From: Alphaproteobacteria bacterium
Lineage (GTDB): Bacteria; Pseudomonadota; Alphaproteobacteria; Rhizobiales; JAJFHC01
Length of the DNA: 64,000 nt
NCBI GenBank assembly: GCA_021775805.1
Contig: JAJFHD010000043.1
Coordinates: forward strand, 1-64,000
Direction: 5' to 3'
Shown piece by piece: positions 18,773 to 30,072 of the stretch (positions are counted from its first letter, which is position 1; each line of letters begins with the position of its first letter). The notes under the pieces were generated by a model. The model saw nothing but the letters and a program-made list of their open reading frames with translations, did no database searches and had not been told where the DNA came from. The translations under genes were made by a program, and so were the position numbers.

Positions 18773-18812
18773 AGAGGAATGAACCGCCGGGCACCGGGTG
18801 TCCGGAGAACGA

Positions 18813-18850
18813 ACAAAAACGGGCCGGCGGTGCTAATCCGCCGACCCGTT
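18813..18850 (-). terminator. Rho-independent terminator of tRNA-Ala
   Basis: Minus strand AACGGGTCGGCGG-ATTAGCA-CCGCCGGCCCGTTTTTGTT: 12-bp stem followed by T-run. Confidence 0.85.
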
Positions 18851-18858
18851 GAAAAATC

Positions 18859-18934
<76 letters not shown>

Positions 18935-19092
18935 ATTCGACACGACCGTATCTGACCTTAATCGTGTCTGACTTTATCTCAATTCTTCTAGCCGATGCCC
19001 GTTGGGGCGGGACCGGCGGCGCCGAACCTAGGGCGATGCGGCGATTTGATCAAGCTAAACTTGTGCTTGTGTGGCGCGAGCGCCTGAATTAT

Positions 19093-19509
19093 TCAGCTTT
19101 CTTCCTTGTCCGGCGAAATGTCGGTCCCAAGGATGTCCGATACATCCGGATCATCGTCGTCGTCCTCGAGAAACGTGTCGCTCTCGTCGGATTCCAGATC
19201 CTCTTCTTCATCATCGTCGGCGAGGACAACGTCTTCAATGTCCGGGATGTCTTCATCGGTGGACTCAACATCTTCCAGGCTGACGACTTCAACGTCGTCG
19301 GGCGTAGCTTCAGCCACCGCCTCGACAACTTCAGCCTTCTTCGGTGCCGCAACAACTGGAGCGGCAGCAGGCACCGATCTTGACGCCGCGACGACCGGCT
19401 CAAATTTCGTGTCGCATTTGGGACATACGATCGGGTCCCGGTTGAGATCATAAAACTTTGCGCTGCAGCTGCCGCACTGCCGCTTGGTTCCAAGTTCTGG
19501 TCTTGCCAC
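19093..19509 (-). CDS. TIGR02300 family acidic protein with zinc-ribbon-like N-terminus
   Basis: ARPELGTKRQCGSCSAKFYDLNRDPIVCPKCDTKFEP; likely GTG start at 19509; long Asp/Glu-rich tail. Confidence 0.85.
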   Translation of the reverse strand: MARPELGTKRQCGSCSAKFYDLNRDPIVCPKCDTKFEPVVAASRSVPAAAPVVAAPKKAEVVEAVAEATPDDVEVVSLEDVESTDEDIPDIEDVVLADDDEEEDLESDESDTFLEDDDDDPDVSDILGTDISPDKEES

Positions 19510-19673
19510 GCCTGTAAATCTCCGATCTGTCAATCGGGCATCCCATTGCCATGTGAAACGGCTGCTGTCAAAAACAAAATGTACCGATCTGGATATCGTG
19601 ACCTGCCGCCAGGTCGTGAATGCAGAATCGGACATTTCTGCGGCCCGGTGTATCGTGACAGCTGTGAACGGGC

Positions 19674-21068
19674 ATGATAGAGAGCACCCCGCACCTCAGC
19701 CACTCCTTTGACGGATCGAAGCGACCCTTGAGCACTCCAAATCCCTGCACCGCCCACCACAGCGAAGGCCTGTCAGGCACGCTCGTCATTCCCGGCGACA
19801 AGTCGATATCCCATCGCGCGCTTATGCTGGCCAGCCTGGCCATGGGGGAGACCACGATAAAAGGCCTCCTGGAGTCCGAGGACGTTCTGGCCACTGCGAA
19901 CGCCATGCGCGCTTTCGGTGCGCAAATCGAACGGCAGGATCATGGCTGGACCGTCTACGGACCGGGTACCGGGGCGTTGGCCGAGCCCAATACAGAGATT
20001 GATTTTGGCAATTCCGGCACCGGCGTGCGCCTCGCCATGGGCATTGCGTCGAGCCATCCGGTGACGACCCGGTTCACGGGCGACCATTCCCTGCGCGGCC
20101 GGCCGATGGGCCGGATCCTCGATCCGATGCGCGAAATCGGCGCCCGGATCGAAGCATCGCCCGTCGACCGGCTGCCGCTGACGATCACCGGCGCCAGGGA
20201 TCCACTGCCGATCACCTACCGGTTGCCGATGCCGTCAGCCCAAGTGAAATCGGCGGTTCTGCTGGCAGGACTCAATGTGCCGGGCACAACGTCGGTGATT
20301 GAACCCGTAGCCACGCGCGATCACACCGAACGCATGCTGCGACATTTTGGCGCGACCGTGACCGTGGAAATGACCGGTGAAGGACGCCTCATATCGGTTC
20401 AGGGCGAAACCGAACTGCACCCCGGTACAGTGACGGTTCCCGCCGACCCGAGTTCTGCCGCGTTCGCAATCGTTGCCGCCCTGATTACCGCCAATTCGGA
20501 TATCACGCTGCCCGGCGTGATGATGAATGCCACCCGGCGCGGCCTTGTCGACACCCTGATCGAGATGGGCGCCTCGATCGACATCGCCAACGCCCGCGAC
20601 GAAAACGGCGAACCTCTCGCCGACCTGCGCGTGCGGTCGTCCAGACTTCACGGGGTTGCCGTTCCGGCGGAAAGAGCGCCGTCGATGATCGACGAATATC
20701 CAGTGCTGGCGGCGGCGGCGGCCTTTGCCGATGGCCAGACACGCATGGAAGGCCTGGCCGAACTGCGGGTCAAGGAAAGCGACCGGCTTGCCGCGGTCGC
20801 CGACGGACTTGCCGCCTGCGGGGTTGCTCATGAGGCGGGCGAGGACAGCCTGGTCGTCACCGGATCAGGCACCGTACGCGGCGGCGGTACAATCCGAACC
20901 CATCTCGATCACCGCATCGCAATGGCGTTTCTGGTGTTGGGGCTGGGCACTGAAAAACCCGTGGCTGTCGACGACATTGCCATGATTGCCACCAGTTTTC
21001 CCGAATTCATCGGGCTCATGACAAACGCCGGCGCCCGGTTCGAGACCGGTAACGGAGACCGGCCATGA
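19674..21068 (+). CDS. aroA: 3-phosphoshikimate 1-carboxyvinyltransferase (EPSP synthase)
   Basis: [54 protein letters not shown]. Confidence 0.97.
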   Translation: MIESTPHLSHSFDGSKRPLSTPNPCTAHHSEGLSGTLVIPGDKSISHRALMLASLAMGETTIKGLLESEDVLATANAMRAFGAQIERQDHGWTVYGPGTGALAEPNTEIDFGNSGTGVRLAMGIASSHPVTTRFTGDHSLRGRPMGRILDPMREIGARIEASPVDRLPLTITGARDPLPITYRLPMPSAQVKSAVLLAGLNVPGTTSVIEPVATRDHTERMLRHFGATVTVEMTGEGRLISVQGETELHPGTVTVPADPSSAAFAIVAALITANSDITLPGVMMNATRRGLVDTLIEMGASIDIANARDENGEPLADLRVRSSRLHGVAVPAERAPSMIDEYPVLAAAAAFADGQTRMEGLAELRVKESDRLAAVADGLAACGVAHEAGEDSLVVTGSGTVRGGGTIRTHLDHRIAMAFLVLGLGTEKPVAVDDIAMIATSFPEFIGLMTNAGARFETGNGDRP

Positions 21069-21694
21069 TCATTGCCATCGACGGGCCTGCGGCCTCCGGC
21101 AAGGGTACGCTTGCCAAAAAGCTCGCCGCCCGTTACGGCCTCAGGCATCTCGATACCGGGTCTTTATACCGGGCGGTGGCATACGATGTGCTCGAAGCCG
21201 GTGGCGATCCGGCAAATGTCGACGATGCCGTCCTGGCCGCCCGGAAGCTTGAACCCTCCGGAATTCCCGTTGACGCCCTGCGGACACCAGCGGTGTCGGA
21301 GGCGGCCTCCGTGGTTGCCGCGATCCCGGAGGTGCGCTCGGCCATACTGGCGTTTCAGCGCGACTACGCGGCGCAACCACCCGGTGCGGTGCTCGATGGT
21401 CGCGATATCGGCACGGTCGTGTGTCCCAATGCCGACGCGAAACTGTTCGTTATCGCCAGTTCGCAGGCGCGGGCCAGACGCCGCTACCTTGAACTTGCCG
21501 CCCGCGACAGTTCGGTCCGCGAGGAAGACGTGCTCACCGATATAGAAGCGCGTGACCGCCGTGACCGGGAAAGAACCGTATCGCCAATGACAAAAGCGGA
21601 CGATGCGTACTTGCTCGACACGACAAATTTGGATATAGAAACGGCGTTCGAAGCAGCCGTCGCCATTATAGACGGTCGACGATCGAATGATTGA
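21065..21694 (+). CDS. cmk: Cytidylate kinase
   Basis: [45 protein letters not shown]; overlaps aroA stop. Confidence 0.96.
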   Translation: MIIAIDGPAASGKGTLAKKLAARYGLRHLDTGSLYRAVAYDVLEAGGDPANVDDAVLAARKLEPSGIPVDALRTPAVSEAASVVAAIPEVRSAILAFQRDYAAQPPGAVLDGRDIGTVVCPNADAKLFVIASSQARARRRYLELAARDSSVREEDVLTDIEARDRRDRERTVSPMTKADDAYLLDTTNLDIETAFEAAVAIIDGRRSND

Positions 21695-21891
21695 GCCGGG
21701 TGCGGCCCTTTTTGGGGCGTGCCTGTTTTGTGCTTTCAGAACGAATGCCTGTCTTTGCACTCATAAGAGCATGCCTTCGCATGGCGGCACGTCTTAATAC
21801 GTCTGCCTTGTCGTCGATTTCGGCGCAAGGCGGGAAGACCTGCGGAACCAACCGCTGGCCCGAAACAGAACACCGTATTTTAGGAGCCTAA

Positions 21892-23631
21892 ATGTCTGAA
21901 ACTCACTCTGAAACCCTCAACCCCTCACGCGAAGACTTTGCCGCAATGCTCGAAGAGACCATGGGCGGCGGTGAAGCTCAAGAAGGCTCGGTGATCAAAG
22001 GCACGATCATCAGCATTGAAAACGATCTCGCGGTTATCGACGTCGGCCTGAAAACCGAAGGCCGTGTTCCGCTTAAAGAATTCCAGTCGCCCGGTCAGGG
22101 CAATGTTCTCGTCGTCGGCGACGAGGTCGAAGTCTTTCTGGACCGGATCGAAAATGCCATGGGCGAAGCCGTCCTCAGCCGGGAAAAAGCCCGCCGCGAG
22201 GAAAGCTGGGTCCGGCTCGAAAAGTCATTCGAGGACAACGAACGCGTCGAAGGTGTCATCTTCGGCCGGGTCAAGGGCGGCTTTACCGTCGATCTTGACG
22301 GCGCCGTCGCCTTCCTGCCGGGCAGTCAGGTGGATATCCGCCCGATCCGCGACGTTCAGCCCCTGATGAACATCACTCAGCCGTTCCAGATCCTGAAAAT
22401 GGACAAACGGCGCGGCAACATCGTTGTTTCCCGTCGGGCCGTGCTTGAAGAAACCCGCGCCGAACAGCGTCACGAAATCGTCCAGAACCTTAAGGAAGGC
22501 CAAGTGGTCGAAGGCGTGGTCAAGAACATCACCGACTACGGTGCGTTCGTCGACCCCGGCGGTATCGACGGCCTGCTGCATGTCACCGACATCGCCTGGC
22601 GCCGGGTCAATCACCCAAGCGACGTCCTGTCGATCGGCCAGGCTGTCAACGTTCAGATCATCAAGATCAACCCGGAAACCCAGCGCATCAGCCTCGGCAT
22701 CAAGCAACTCGAAGCCGACCCATGGGACGGTGTGGACGCCAAATATCCGCACGGCGCCAAATTCAAGGGAACCGTCACCAACATCACCGACTACGGTGCA
22801 TTTGTTGAACTTGAAGAAGGCATCGAAGGTCTCGTACACGTGTCCGAGATGAGCTGGACCAAGAAGAACGTCCATCCTGGCAAGATCATTTCCACCAGTC
22901 AGGAAGTGGAAGTCATGGTGCTTGAAGTCGATCGCGGCAAGCGCCGTATTTCGCTCGGTCTCAAGCAGTGCTCGGACAATCCGTGGCTGTCCTTTGCCGA
23001 CCGCTTCCCGCAAAGCACGGAAGTCGAAGGCGAGATCAAGAACGTCACCGAATTTGGCCTGTTCATCGGCCTCGACGGCGACGTGGACGGCATGGTCCAC
23101 CTGTCCGATCTCGACTGGACCCGGTCGGGCGAAGAAGCGATTGCCGACTACAAGAAAGGCGACATCGTCAAGGCGGTGGTGCTGGACGTGGATACCGACA
23201 AGGAACGCATCAGCCTGGGCATCAAGCAGCTTGCCGGCGATCCGATGGACAGTTCCGGCGATCTGCGGCGCGGTGCCGTGGTGACCTGCGAGGTCTCCGA
23301 CGTCAAGGACAACGGCATCGAAGTCGCCATCGGCGACCATGGCCTGTCGTCGTTCATCAGACGGTCCGACCTCAGCCGCGACCGGTCGGAACAACGCCCG
23401 GAACGGTTTGCGGTTGGAGACAAGGTCGATGCCCGCGTCACCAATTTCGACCGTGCCGCCCGCAAGATCTCCGTATCGATCAAGGCCCTGGAAATCGCTG
23501 AAGAAAAAGAAGCGGTTGCCCAGTACGGTTCGACAGACAGCGGCGCCTCGCTTGGCGATATTCTCGGAGCCGCTCTCAGCCGCGCCCAGCAGGACGGCGA
23601 AGAGGAAACTGCCGGCGAAGACGACAAGTAA
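21892..23631 (+). CDS. rpsA: 30S ribosomal protein S1
   Basis: 579 aa, repeated S1 motifs (NITDYGAFVDPGGIDGLLHVTDI, NITDYGAFVELEEGIEGLVHVSEM, etc.). Confidence 0.98.
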   Translation: MSETHSETLNPSREDFAAMLEETMGGGEAQEGSVIKGTIISIENDLAVIDVGLKTEGRVPLKEFQSPGQGNVLVVGDEVEVFLDRIENAMGEAVLSREKARREESWVRLEKSFEDNERVEGVIFGRVKGGFTVDLDGAVAFLPGSQVDIRPIRDVQPLMNITQPFQILKMDKRRGNIVVSRRAVLEETRAEQRHEIVQNLKEGQVVEGVVKNITDYGAFVDPGGIDGLLHVTDIAWRRVNHPSDVLSIGQAVNVQIIKINPETQRISLGIKQLEADPWDGVDAKYPHGAKFKGTVTNITDYGAFVELEEGIEGLVHVSEMSWTKKNVHPGKIISTSQEVEVMVLEVDRGKRRISLGLKQCSDNPWLSFADRFPQSTEVEGEIKNVTEFGLFIGLDGDVDGMVHLSDLDWTRSGEEAIADYKKGDIVKAVVLDVDTDKERISLGIKQLAGDPMDSSGDLRRGAVVTCEVSDVKDNGIEVAIGDHGLSSFIRRSDLSRDRSEQRPERFAVGDKVDARVTNFDRAARKISVSIKALEIAEEKEAVAQYGSTDSGASLGDILGAALSRAQQDGEEETAGEDDK

Positions 23632-23643
23632 GCAAGCAACAAT

Positions 23644-23677
23644 CCGGTTCCCCGTGTTTAATGACGCGGGGAACCGG
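23644..23677 (+). terminator. Hairpin after rpsA
   Basis: CCGGTTCCCCG / CGGGGAACCGG 11-bp perfect stem directly downstream of the rpsA stop; no T-run, so terminator role is tentative. Confidence 0.5.
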
Positions 23678-23694
23678 AAAACGACGGGCGATTC

Positions 23695-24666
23695 ATGACC
23701 GTAAACGCTGATATTCTCGCTGACAGACGGCGCCTCAAGCGCCGGGCCAGCCTTTGGCGTTTCCTGGCTGTTGTGGCCGTCGTCATCGTTCTCGTGGCCG
23801 GCGGTTCGTCGTCGATGCCTCTGACATCCGGATTCTGGTTCGGCCGCGATCAGATTGCCCGGATTGTCATCTCCGGTGCCATTTTTGACGATTCAGACCA
23901 AAGAGAGCGCCTCAAGAAAATTGCCCAGGACGACAGCGTCAAGGCGCTGATTCTCGACATCAACAGTCCCGGCGGCACCACGACCGGCGCCGAAGCGCTG
24001 TTTGCGTCCATACGTCAGGTCGCCGCCAGGAAGCCGGTTGTGGCGGTTCTCGGCACCGTGGCAGCGTCCGGCGGTTATGCCGCGGCCCTGGGTGCTGACT
24101 ATATCGTGGCGCGCGGCAACACCATCACCGGTTCGATCGGCGTCATCATGCAATGGGCCGAGGTGAAAGACTTGATGGCCAAGGTTGGCGTGCGCATGGA
24201 AGAGATCAAGAGCAGCCCTCTGAAGGCGCAACCGTCGCCATTCAACACCGCCTCGGCGGATGTCCGGGCGGCGATCGAATCCATGGTCCAGGATTCCTAC
24301 GAGTGGTTTGTCGACCTGGTGGCCGACCGCCGGCCCTTCGACAAGGCCAAGGCCCGCCGCCTGGCGGACGGGCGGGTCTATTCCGGCCGCCAAGCCAAGA
24401 AACTCAAGCTCGTCGATGCCATCGGCGGAGAAGATGTGGCAATTGCCTGGCTGGTGAAGGAAAAAAATGTTTCCAGCGAACTCAAAGTGATCGATTGGAC
24501 ATCTTCCCAATTTGATGATCTGGATCTGGGCGCCATGATCGCTTTGAAAATTGCCCGCTCGCTCGGGTTATCGACGGTCGCGGCGGCCCTGGGTCTGAAC
24601 GGAAAACAATTGGGGGCTGAAAGAGTTAGACTTGACGGTCTGGTCTCTGTTTGGCACCCTCAGTAG
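23695..24666 (+). CDS. sppA: Signal peptide peptidase SppA (S49 family)
   Basis: LDINSPGGTTTGAEALFASI; GTVAASGGYAAALGADYIVARGNTITGSIGVI. Confidence 0.93.
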   Translation: MTVNADILADRRRLKRRASLWRFLAVVAVVIVLVAGGSSSMPLTSGFWFGRDQIARIVISGAIFDDSDQRERLKKIAQDDSVKALILDINSPGGTTTGAEALFASIRQVAARKPVVAVLGTVAASGGYAAALGADYIVARGNTITGSIGVIMQWAEVKDLMAKVGVRMEEIKSSPLKAQPSPFNTASADVRAAIESMVQDSYEWFVDLVADRRPFDKAKARRLADGRVYSGRQAKKLKLVDAIGGEDVAIAWLVKEKNVSSELKVIDWTSSQFDDLDLGAMIALKIARSLGLSTVAAALGLNGKQLGAERVRLDGLVSVWHPQ

Positions 24667-24726
24667 TTGCCTTTAGACAATTATCACGGATCCGAACAAT
24701 AAAAATTCACGGATTGAGGAGGCGTC

Positions 24727-25023
24727 ATGATTAAATCTGAACTGATCCAGATCATTGCTCAGGAGAACCCGCATCTTTATCAACGGGATGTGGAACGCAT
24801 TATCAATACGATTTTCGGCGAAATCGGCGACGCGCTGTCGCGCGGCGACCGGGTGGAATTGCGCGGTTTTGGGGCGTTTTCGATCAAACACAGGCCGGCA
24901 CGAACCGGCCGGAACCCGCGCACGGGAGAACCGGTGTTCGTGGCCGCGAAGAGCGTGCCGTTTTTCAAGACCGGCAAGGAACTTCGTGAGCGGCTCAATC
25001 AGGATGGCCCGGCCAAAACCTGA
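24727..25023 (+). CDS. ihfB: Integration host factor subunit beta
   Basis: [30 protein letters not shown]...[10 protein letters not shown]. Confidence 0.95.
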   Translation: MIKSELIQIIAQENPHLYQRDVERIINTIFGEIGDALSRGDRVELRGFGAFSIKHRPARTGRNPRTGEPVFVAAKSVPFFKTGKELRERLNQDGPAKT

Positions 25024-25056
25024 CCCTGGCGTCCCTTTGCTAACCGGGAGTATTAC

Positions 25057-25401
25057 GTGAAAAAATTCCTGACCTGGCTGTTCTGGGCGCCAATTGCATT
25101 CATCCTGATCGCGCTTTCGGTCGCAAACCGGAAAATCGTGACCTTTTCCCTTGATCCGATTTCAACCAACGACCCGCTGCTTTCCTTCGACGCACCGCTG
25201 TTTCTGCTGCTGCTTGCCGCCATGCTGACGGGGTTGTTTGTCGGCGGCGTGGCCGCGTGGCTCAACCAGGGAAAATGGCGCCGGGCCGCGCGCAGCAGCA
25301 CACAGCAGACAGCGTCGCATGCGCCTCAGCGCGACCGGGCACCGTCGCAAACCGCACCGCTGTCCACCGCGCCGCAGCTGCCATCGCCGGGCGGCAATTA
25401 G
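25057..25401 (+). CDS. LapA/DUF1049 domain membrane protein
   Basis: Two TM helices, ANRKIVTFSLDPI; conserved position after ihfB. Confidence 0.75.
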   Translation: MKKFLTWLFWAPIAFILIALSVANRKIVTFSLDPISTNDPLLSFDAPLFLLLLAAMLTGLFVGGVAAWLNQGKWRRAARSSTQQTASHAPQRDRAPSQTAPLSTAPQLPSPGGN

Positions 25402-25548
25402 ACGAGAATTTTCGTGTTTTGGAACCGGCTGCCGCGACGCATGGACACCCGATGGGCACTCGGGGTATCTTGACGGGTTGAAAATGTGGCCCTATGGAAC
25501 CAGGCAATGGGAGTTGCGTGCCCCCAGTATCAAGACTTCGCCGGCACC

Positions 25549-26418
25549 ATGCGCGTCATTGACGTCGCTGCACACAGGTGGCGGGCGGGTCTGATTGCAA
25601 CGTGCATCGCCTGCACGCTAACGCCATTCGCTGCACAGATTACCGGAGCCACAGAGCTCTTCCGCCCGACGATTGCGGTAACCCCGGAAGGCCTTACATG
25701 CGTCTTGGGCGGCGGGTTGGACGGTGAAATGGTCGACGCCATGACCATCACACCGCTGATGACCCACAAACAGGAATACACCCTGCTGACCGTCAAGGGG
25801 GTCTCGGATCTCGTGTTGTCGATCGGACGGCCGGCCGAGGAAAGCAAGGAGGACGACGGTTGTGCCGGCACATTCCAGCAGGAATTGAGCCTGGGGGCCG
25901 ACAATCTCGGGAAGTATCAGGTGGCCGTGCTCGGCAAGGGCGAGGACCTGAAGCAGACATTGCCCAAGAAAATTGAAATTCTGACGCCCACAGATACCGC
26001 CTACCAGAAAATTGTTTCCGACTATCTCAAAAAGGGCGGTCTCAACGATCCGCAGATCACTATCCGGCAACTGGTGAAGACAGACCTCGACAGTGACGGC
26101 GTTGATGAAGTCCTGCTGAACGCCTCCAGAACGGAACGGGATCTTGCGCGCAAGGGAGAGTATTCGGTTGTCCTGGTGCACAAAACGTCAGGCGCTTCGG
26201 CAAAGCTGTACGAGGTTCTTTCGGACATTACGGTTGAAGACTCCGATGACCCGAGTGACGTGTGGGAGAACACGATTGCCGGTATCGTCGACATCGACGG
26301 TGACGGGATCATGGAGATCGTGATCTACAGTTCGTTCTATTTCGGCGACGCCTGGCAGGTTCTGCGTCTCAAGGACGGCGCCGTTGATCAGCCGCTGGTG
26401 TGCGGCTGCGGCGGATAG
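25549..26418 (+). CDS. Secreted hypothetical protein with Asp-rich DxDxDG loops
   Basis: Signal-like N-terminus; DLDSDGVDEVLL and DIDGDGIMEIVIYSS loops; likely start ATG 25549. Confidence 0.7.
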   Translation: MRVIDVAAHRWRAGLIATCIACTLTPFAAQITGATELFRPTIAVTPEGLTCVLGGGLDGEMVDAMTITPLMTHKQEYTLLTVKGVSDLVLSIGRPAEESKEDDGCAGTFQQELSLGADNLGKYQVAVLGKGEDLKQTLPKKIEILTPTDTAYQKIVSDYLKKGGLNDPQITIRQLVKTDLDSDGVDEVLLNASRTERDLARKGEYSVVLVHKTSGASAKLYEVLSDITVEDSDDPSDVWENTIAGIVDIDGDGIMEIVIYSSFYFGDAWQVLRLKDGAVDQPLVCGCGG

Positions 26419-26539
26419 AGCGGACGTTCTGCTGACGTATCGGCGCCCGCGACGTGCCGGCCAGAAAAAATATGTCAGCGGCGCTGAATTTGATATAAGC
26501 GGCGCCAGATCACGAACTCTGAAACCACGGACCGTGCCC

Positions 26540-27244
26540 ATGTTCGACAATCCGATTTTCTGTGCGCTCGACACCACTGACCTGGAGGTCGCAACGGCGC
26601 TCGCCCACGACCTGGGTGGCGCGGTCGGCGGACTCAAACTCGGTCTGGAGTTTTTCTATCGCCACGGCGCGGATGGCTATCGCGCGATCGCTCAGTCGGG
26701 GCTGCCGATCTTTCTCGACCTGAAGCTCCATGACATTCCCAACACGGTTGCCGGAGGATTGCGCGCGGTTCTGCCGCTGGGCCCTGCGATCGTCAATGTC
26801 CATGCGGCCGGCGGCCGGGCCATGCTCGAGGCCGCCCGGCGCACGGTCGACGAGCATGACGGGCACAAACCCTGGCTGATCGGTGTCACGATCCTGACCA
26901 GTCTCGACGATGCCGACCTGACGGAGGTCGGGTACTCAGACGCCACCGAATCCCAGGTCGAGCGCATGGCCGCCTTGTGCGACGACTGCGGGCTGGACGG
27001 CGTGGTCTGCAGCCCACGAGAGATCGCCGGCCAGCGTTCCTCGCGCAGCTTGGGGTTCCGCCTGATCGTGCCGGGCATCCGGCCCACCGATTCTGCCGCT
27101 GGCGACCAGAAGCGCGTCATGACGCCATTCGACGCGGTGGATACCGGTGCCGACGTCATCGTCGTCGGCCGGCCGATCACGCAGGCGGCCGACCCGGTTG
27201 CCGCCGCCCATGCGATCGCCCGGTCGCTGCCCGAGGCGGCATAG
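26540..27244 (+). CDS. pyrF: Orotidine 5'-phosphate decarboxylase
   Basis: FCALDTTDLEVA, FLDLKLHDIPNTVAGGLRA. Confidence 0.96.
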   Translation: MFDNPIFCALDTTDLEVATALAHDLGGAVGGLKLGLEFFYRHGADGYRAIAQSGLPIFLDLKLHDIPNTVAGGLRAVLPLGPAIVNVHAAGGRAMLEAARRTVDEHDGHKPWLIGVTILTSLDDADLTEVGYSDATESQVERMAALCDDCGLDGVVCSPREIAGQRSSRSLGFRLIVPGIRPTDSAAGDQKRVMTPFDAVDTGADVIVVGRPITQAADPVAAAHAIARSLPEAA

Positions 27245-27248
27245 CCAG

Positions 27249-27896
27249 ATGAGCGTAGACGTCAAAATATGCGGCCTCAGCACGCCGGAGACCATGACAC
27301 AAGCCGTTTTGTCCGGGGCTGACTACGTAGGCCTGAATTTTTATGAGCCCAGTCCCCGTTTTGTAACACCGGAGCAGGCCGGCGCTTTGGTTCGCGACCT
27401 GCCTGCGAATGTACGCAAGGTTGCCGTGACAGTCGATGCGTCGGACGAACTCCTTGGGGCTATCGCTGCAACGCTCAACCCCGATTTCATTCAGCTTCAT
27501 GGCCGCGAAGACCCAACACGGGTCGCACAGGTTCGCGACACATTCGGCCGGCCGGTGATCAAGGCGATCATGCTGCGCGACCCCAGCGATCTGGATCAGA
27601 TCCCCCCCTTCGATGCGGTTGCCGACATGTTCCTGTTCGATGCCAAGGCGCCGGATTCTCTGGAAAACGCCCTTCCCGGCGGCAACGGCGTGGCTTTCGA
27701 CTGGTCCCTCATTGCCGAACTAGAGACCCGGACTCCACACATGCTGTCGGGCGGACTGACGGTGGAAAACGTTGCCCTCGCCATCGAGCAGACTGGGGTT
27801 GGTGCAGTCGATGTCTCGTCCGGCGTCGAATCTGCGCCGGGTATTAAGGACGTTGAGAAAATAAGACGTTTTCTAATCGCCGCTAAGACGGTATGA
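27249..27896 (+). CDS. trpF: Phosphoribosylanthranilate isomerase
   Basis: VKICGLSTPETM; GLNFYEPSPRFV; LSGGLTVENV. Confidence 0.96.
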   Translation: MSVDVKICGLSTPETMTQAVLSGADYVGLNFYEPSPRFVTPEQAGALVRDLPANVRKVAVTVDASDELLGAIAATLNPDFIQLHGREDPTRVAQVRDTFGRPVIKAIMLRDPSDLDQIPPFDAVADMFLFDAKAPDSLENALPGGNGVAFDWSLIAELETRTPHMLSGGLTVENVALAIEQTGVGAVDVSSGVESAPGIKDVEKIRRFLIAAKTV

Positions 27897-27989
27897 CCTT
27901 ATTCTAAAGCTTCAATAGTCCCCTCATCGGCACCGGGCTCCGGGCCCGGAACGCCAATCCGCCGCGCAATCCAAGAGGTTTCAGTTCTC

Positions 27990-29207
27990 GTGTCCAGTGC
28001 AAAGCCAAATTCCTACAGGACCGGACCGGATGAATCCGGCCATTTCGGTATTTACGGCGGCCGATTTGTTGCAGAAACACTCATGCCGCTCATCCTGGCT
28101 GTCGAGGAGGCCTATGCGGAGGCCAAGGACGATCCGGCCTTTCATGCAGAGTTGACGGGACTCAATACCCACTATACCGGACGGCCCAGCCCGCTTTATT
28201 TCGCGGAACGCCTGACCGGTCATTTTGGCGGCGCCAAGGTCTACTTTAAACGTGATGAGCTGAATCACACCGGTTCGCACAAGATTAACAACTGCCTTGG
28301 GCAGATGCTGCTGGCCCGACGCATGGGCAAGACCCGGATCATCGCCGAAACCGGCGCGGGACAACATGGGGTGGCGGTGGCGACCGTGTGCGCACGGTTC
28401 GGCCTGCCTTGCGTCGTCTACATGGGGGCAACGGACATCGAACGGCAGAAGCCGAACGTCTTCCGCATGAAGCTTCTTGGCGCGGAGATCGTTCCAGTCA
28501 CCTCCGGATCGGGCACGCTCAAGGATGCCATGAACGAGGCGCTGCGCGACTGGGTATCAAATGTCGAGAACACGTTCTACATCATCGGCACGGCAGCAGG
28601 ACCTCACCCCTACCCTGAAATGGTCAGAAATTTCCAGTCGGTCATCGGCCAGGAAGTGCGTGAACAGATGATGGCCGCAGAAGGCCGCCTGCCCGACGCC
28701 CTGGTCGCCTGTATCGGTGGCGGCTCCAATGCCATCGGCCTGTTTCATCCCTTCCTCGACGACGAGGACGTCAGCATTTACGGCGTTGAGGCGGCGGGGC
28801 ACGGTCTCGACACGCCGGAACATGCAGCGTCGCTGTCTGGCGGCAAACCCGGCGTCCTTCATGGCAACCGGACCTACCTGCTTCAGGACGACGACGGACA
28901 GATCAACGAGGGGCATTCGATTTCGGCCGGCCTCGACTATCCGGGCATCGGGCCGGAACATTCGTGGCTGCGGGATTCTGGCCGGGTCAACTATGTGTCG
29001 GCAACCGACCAGGAAGCGCTCGATGCCTTTCAGCTGTGCACGCAGCAGGAGGGCATCATTCCTGCCCTGGAGCCGGCACACGCCCTGTCCTATGTGGGCA
29101 AGCTTGCTCCGACGCTGCCCGAGTCGCACCTCATTGTCATGAACATGTGCGGGCGTGGCGACAAGGATGTATTTGCCGTCGCCGGTCATCTCGGCGTGGA
29201 GATGTGA
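27990..29207 (+). CDS. trpB: Tryptophan synthase beta subunit
   Basis: [29 protein letters not shown] (PLP Lys); [10 protein letters not shown]. Confidence 0.98.
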   Translation: MSSAKPNSYRTGPDESGHFGIYGGRFVAETLMPLILAVEEAYAEAKDDPAFHAELTGLNTHYTGRPSPLYFAERLTGHFGGAKVYFKRDELNHTGSHKINNCLGQMLLARRMGKTRIIAETGAGQHGVAVATVCARFGLPCVVYMGATDIERQKPNVFRMKLLGAEIVPVTSGSGTLKDAMNEALRDWVSNVENTFYIIGTAAGPHPYPEMVRNFQSVIGQEVREQMMAAEGRLPDALVACIGGGSNAIGLFHPFLDDEDVSIYGVEAAGHGLDTPEHAASLSGGKPGVLHGNRTYLLQDDDGQINEGHSISAGLDYPGIGPEHSWLRDSGRVNYVSATDQEALDAFQLCTQQEGIIPALEPAHALSYVGKLAPTLPESHLIVMNMCGRGDKDVFAVAGHLGVEM

Positions 29208-29210
29208 CCC

Positions 29211-30053
29211 ATGACAGACGTGACCAAAACGCGGCTTGACCATCGCTTCGAAGCTCTCGCCCAGGACAACCGGGCGGCGTTCGTGACCTTCGTCACCGCC
29301 GGCGATCCAGATTTCGAAACGTCTCTGGAGCTTGTCCGTGGCCTGCCGGATGCCGGTGCCGATATCATTGAGCTTGGCATGCCGTTCACCGACCCGATGG
29401 CAGACGGCCCTTCGATCCAGGCCTCGTCGCAGCGCGCGCTTGGCGCCGGGCAGACCATGATCCGAACTCTCGAGATGGTGCGTGGATTCCGTGAACACGA
29501 CGACCAGACGCCGATGGTTCTGATGGGATATTACAACCCGATCTACATCTATGGCGTCGACAGGTTCCTCGCCGATGCCAAATCAGCTGGCGTCGACGGG
29601 CTGATCCTGGTCGATCTGCCGCCGGAAGAAGACGAGGAGCTTTGTGTACCTGCGCTCAAGGCCGGTATCAACTTCATCAGACTGGCGACGCCGACAACCG
29701 ACGATGCCCGCCTGCCTGCGGTTCTGCGCAACACCAGCGGCTTCGTCTATTATGTGTCGATTGCCGGCATCACCGGCACCGCCGCACCGAACACCAGTTC
29801 GGTCGCCCATGCCGTCAGCCGGATCAAGCAGCACACGGATCTGCCGATCGCTGTGGGATTTGGCGTCAAGAGCCCGGAACAGGCGGCTGTCATCGCCGGC
29901 CAGGCAGACGGTGTCGTGGTCGGCTCGGCGATCGTGGATAGAATCCGGTCGAACCTTACGCCTGACGGCGTGGCCGGCCCAGGCGCGGTTGACGACGTGC
30001 TCGGGTTTGTGCGGGAATTATCCAATGGGGTACAACGGGCAGACCGGCCATGA
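29211..30053 (+). CDS. trpA: Tryptophan synthase alpha subunit
   Basis: [41 protein letters not shown]. Confidence 0.98.
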   Translation: MTDVTKTRLDHRFEALAQDNRAAFVTFVTAGDPDFETSLELVRGLPDAGADIIELGMPFTDPMADGPSIQASSQRALGAGQTMIRTLEMVRGFREHDDQTPMVLMGYYNPIYIYGVDRFLADAKSAGVDGLILVDLPPEEDEELCVPALKAGINFIRLATPTTDDARLPAVLRNTSGFVYYVSIAGITGTAAPNTSSVAHAVSRIKQHTDLPIAVGFGVKSPEQAAVIAGQADGVVVGSAIVDRIRSNLTPDGVAGPGAVDDVLGFVRELSNGVQRADRP

Positions 30054-30072
30054 CTATTTGGAGAACAGACGC

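Noticed and set aside
18543-18794. 83-aa minus-strand ORF next to tRNA-Ala
   Set aside because: Lies inside the foldback repeat; translation is a by-product of the element
21695-21891. Possible structured rpsA leader
   Set aside because: An S1-autoregulatory leader is plausible in general, but no specific conserved structure could be supported from one sequence
22225-23394. 389-aa ORF antisense to rpsA
   Set aside because: Repetitive S1 domains and codon bias create an open antisense frame; composition not protein-like
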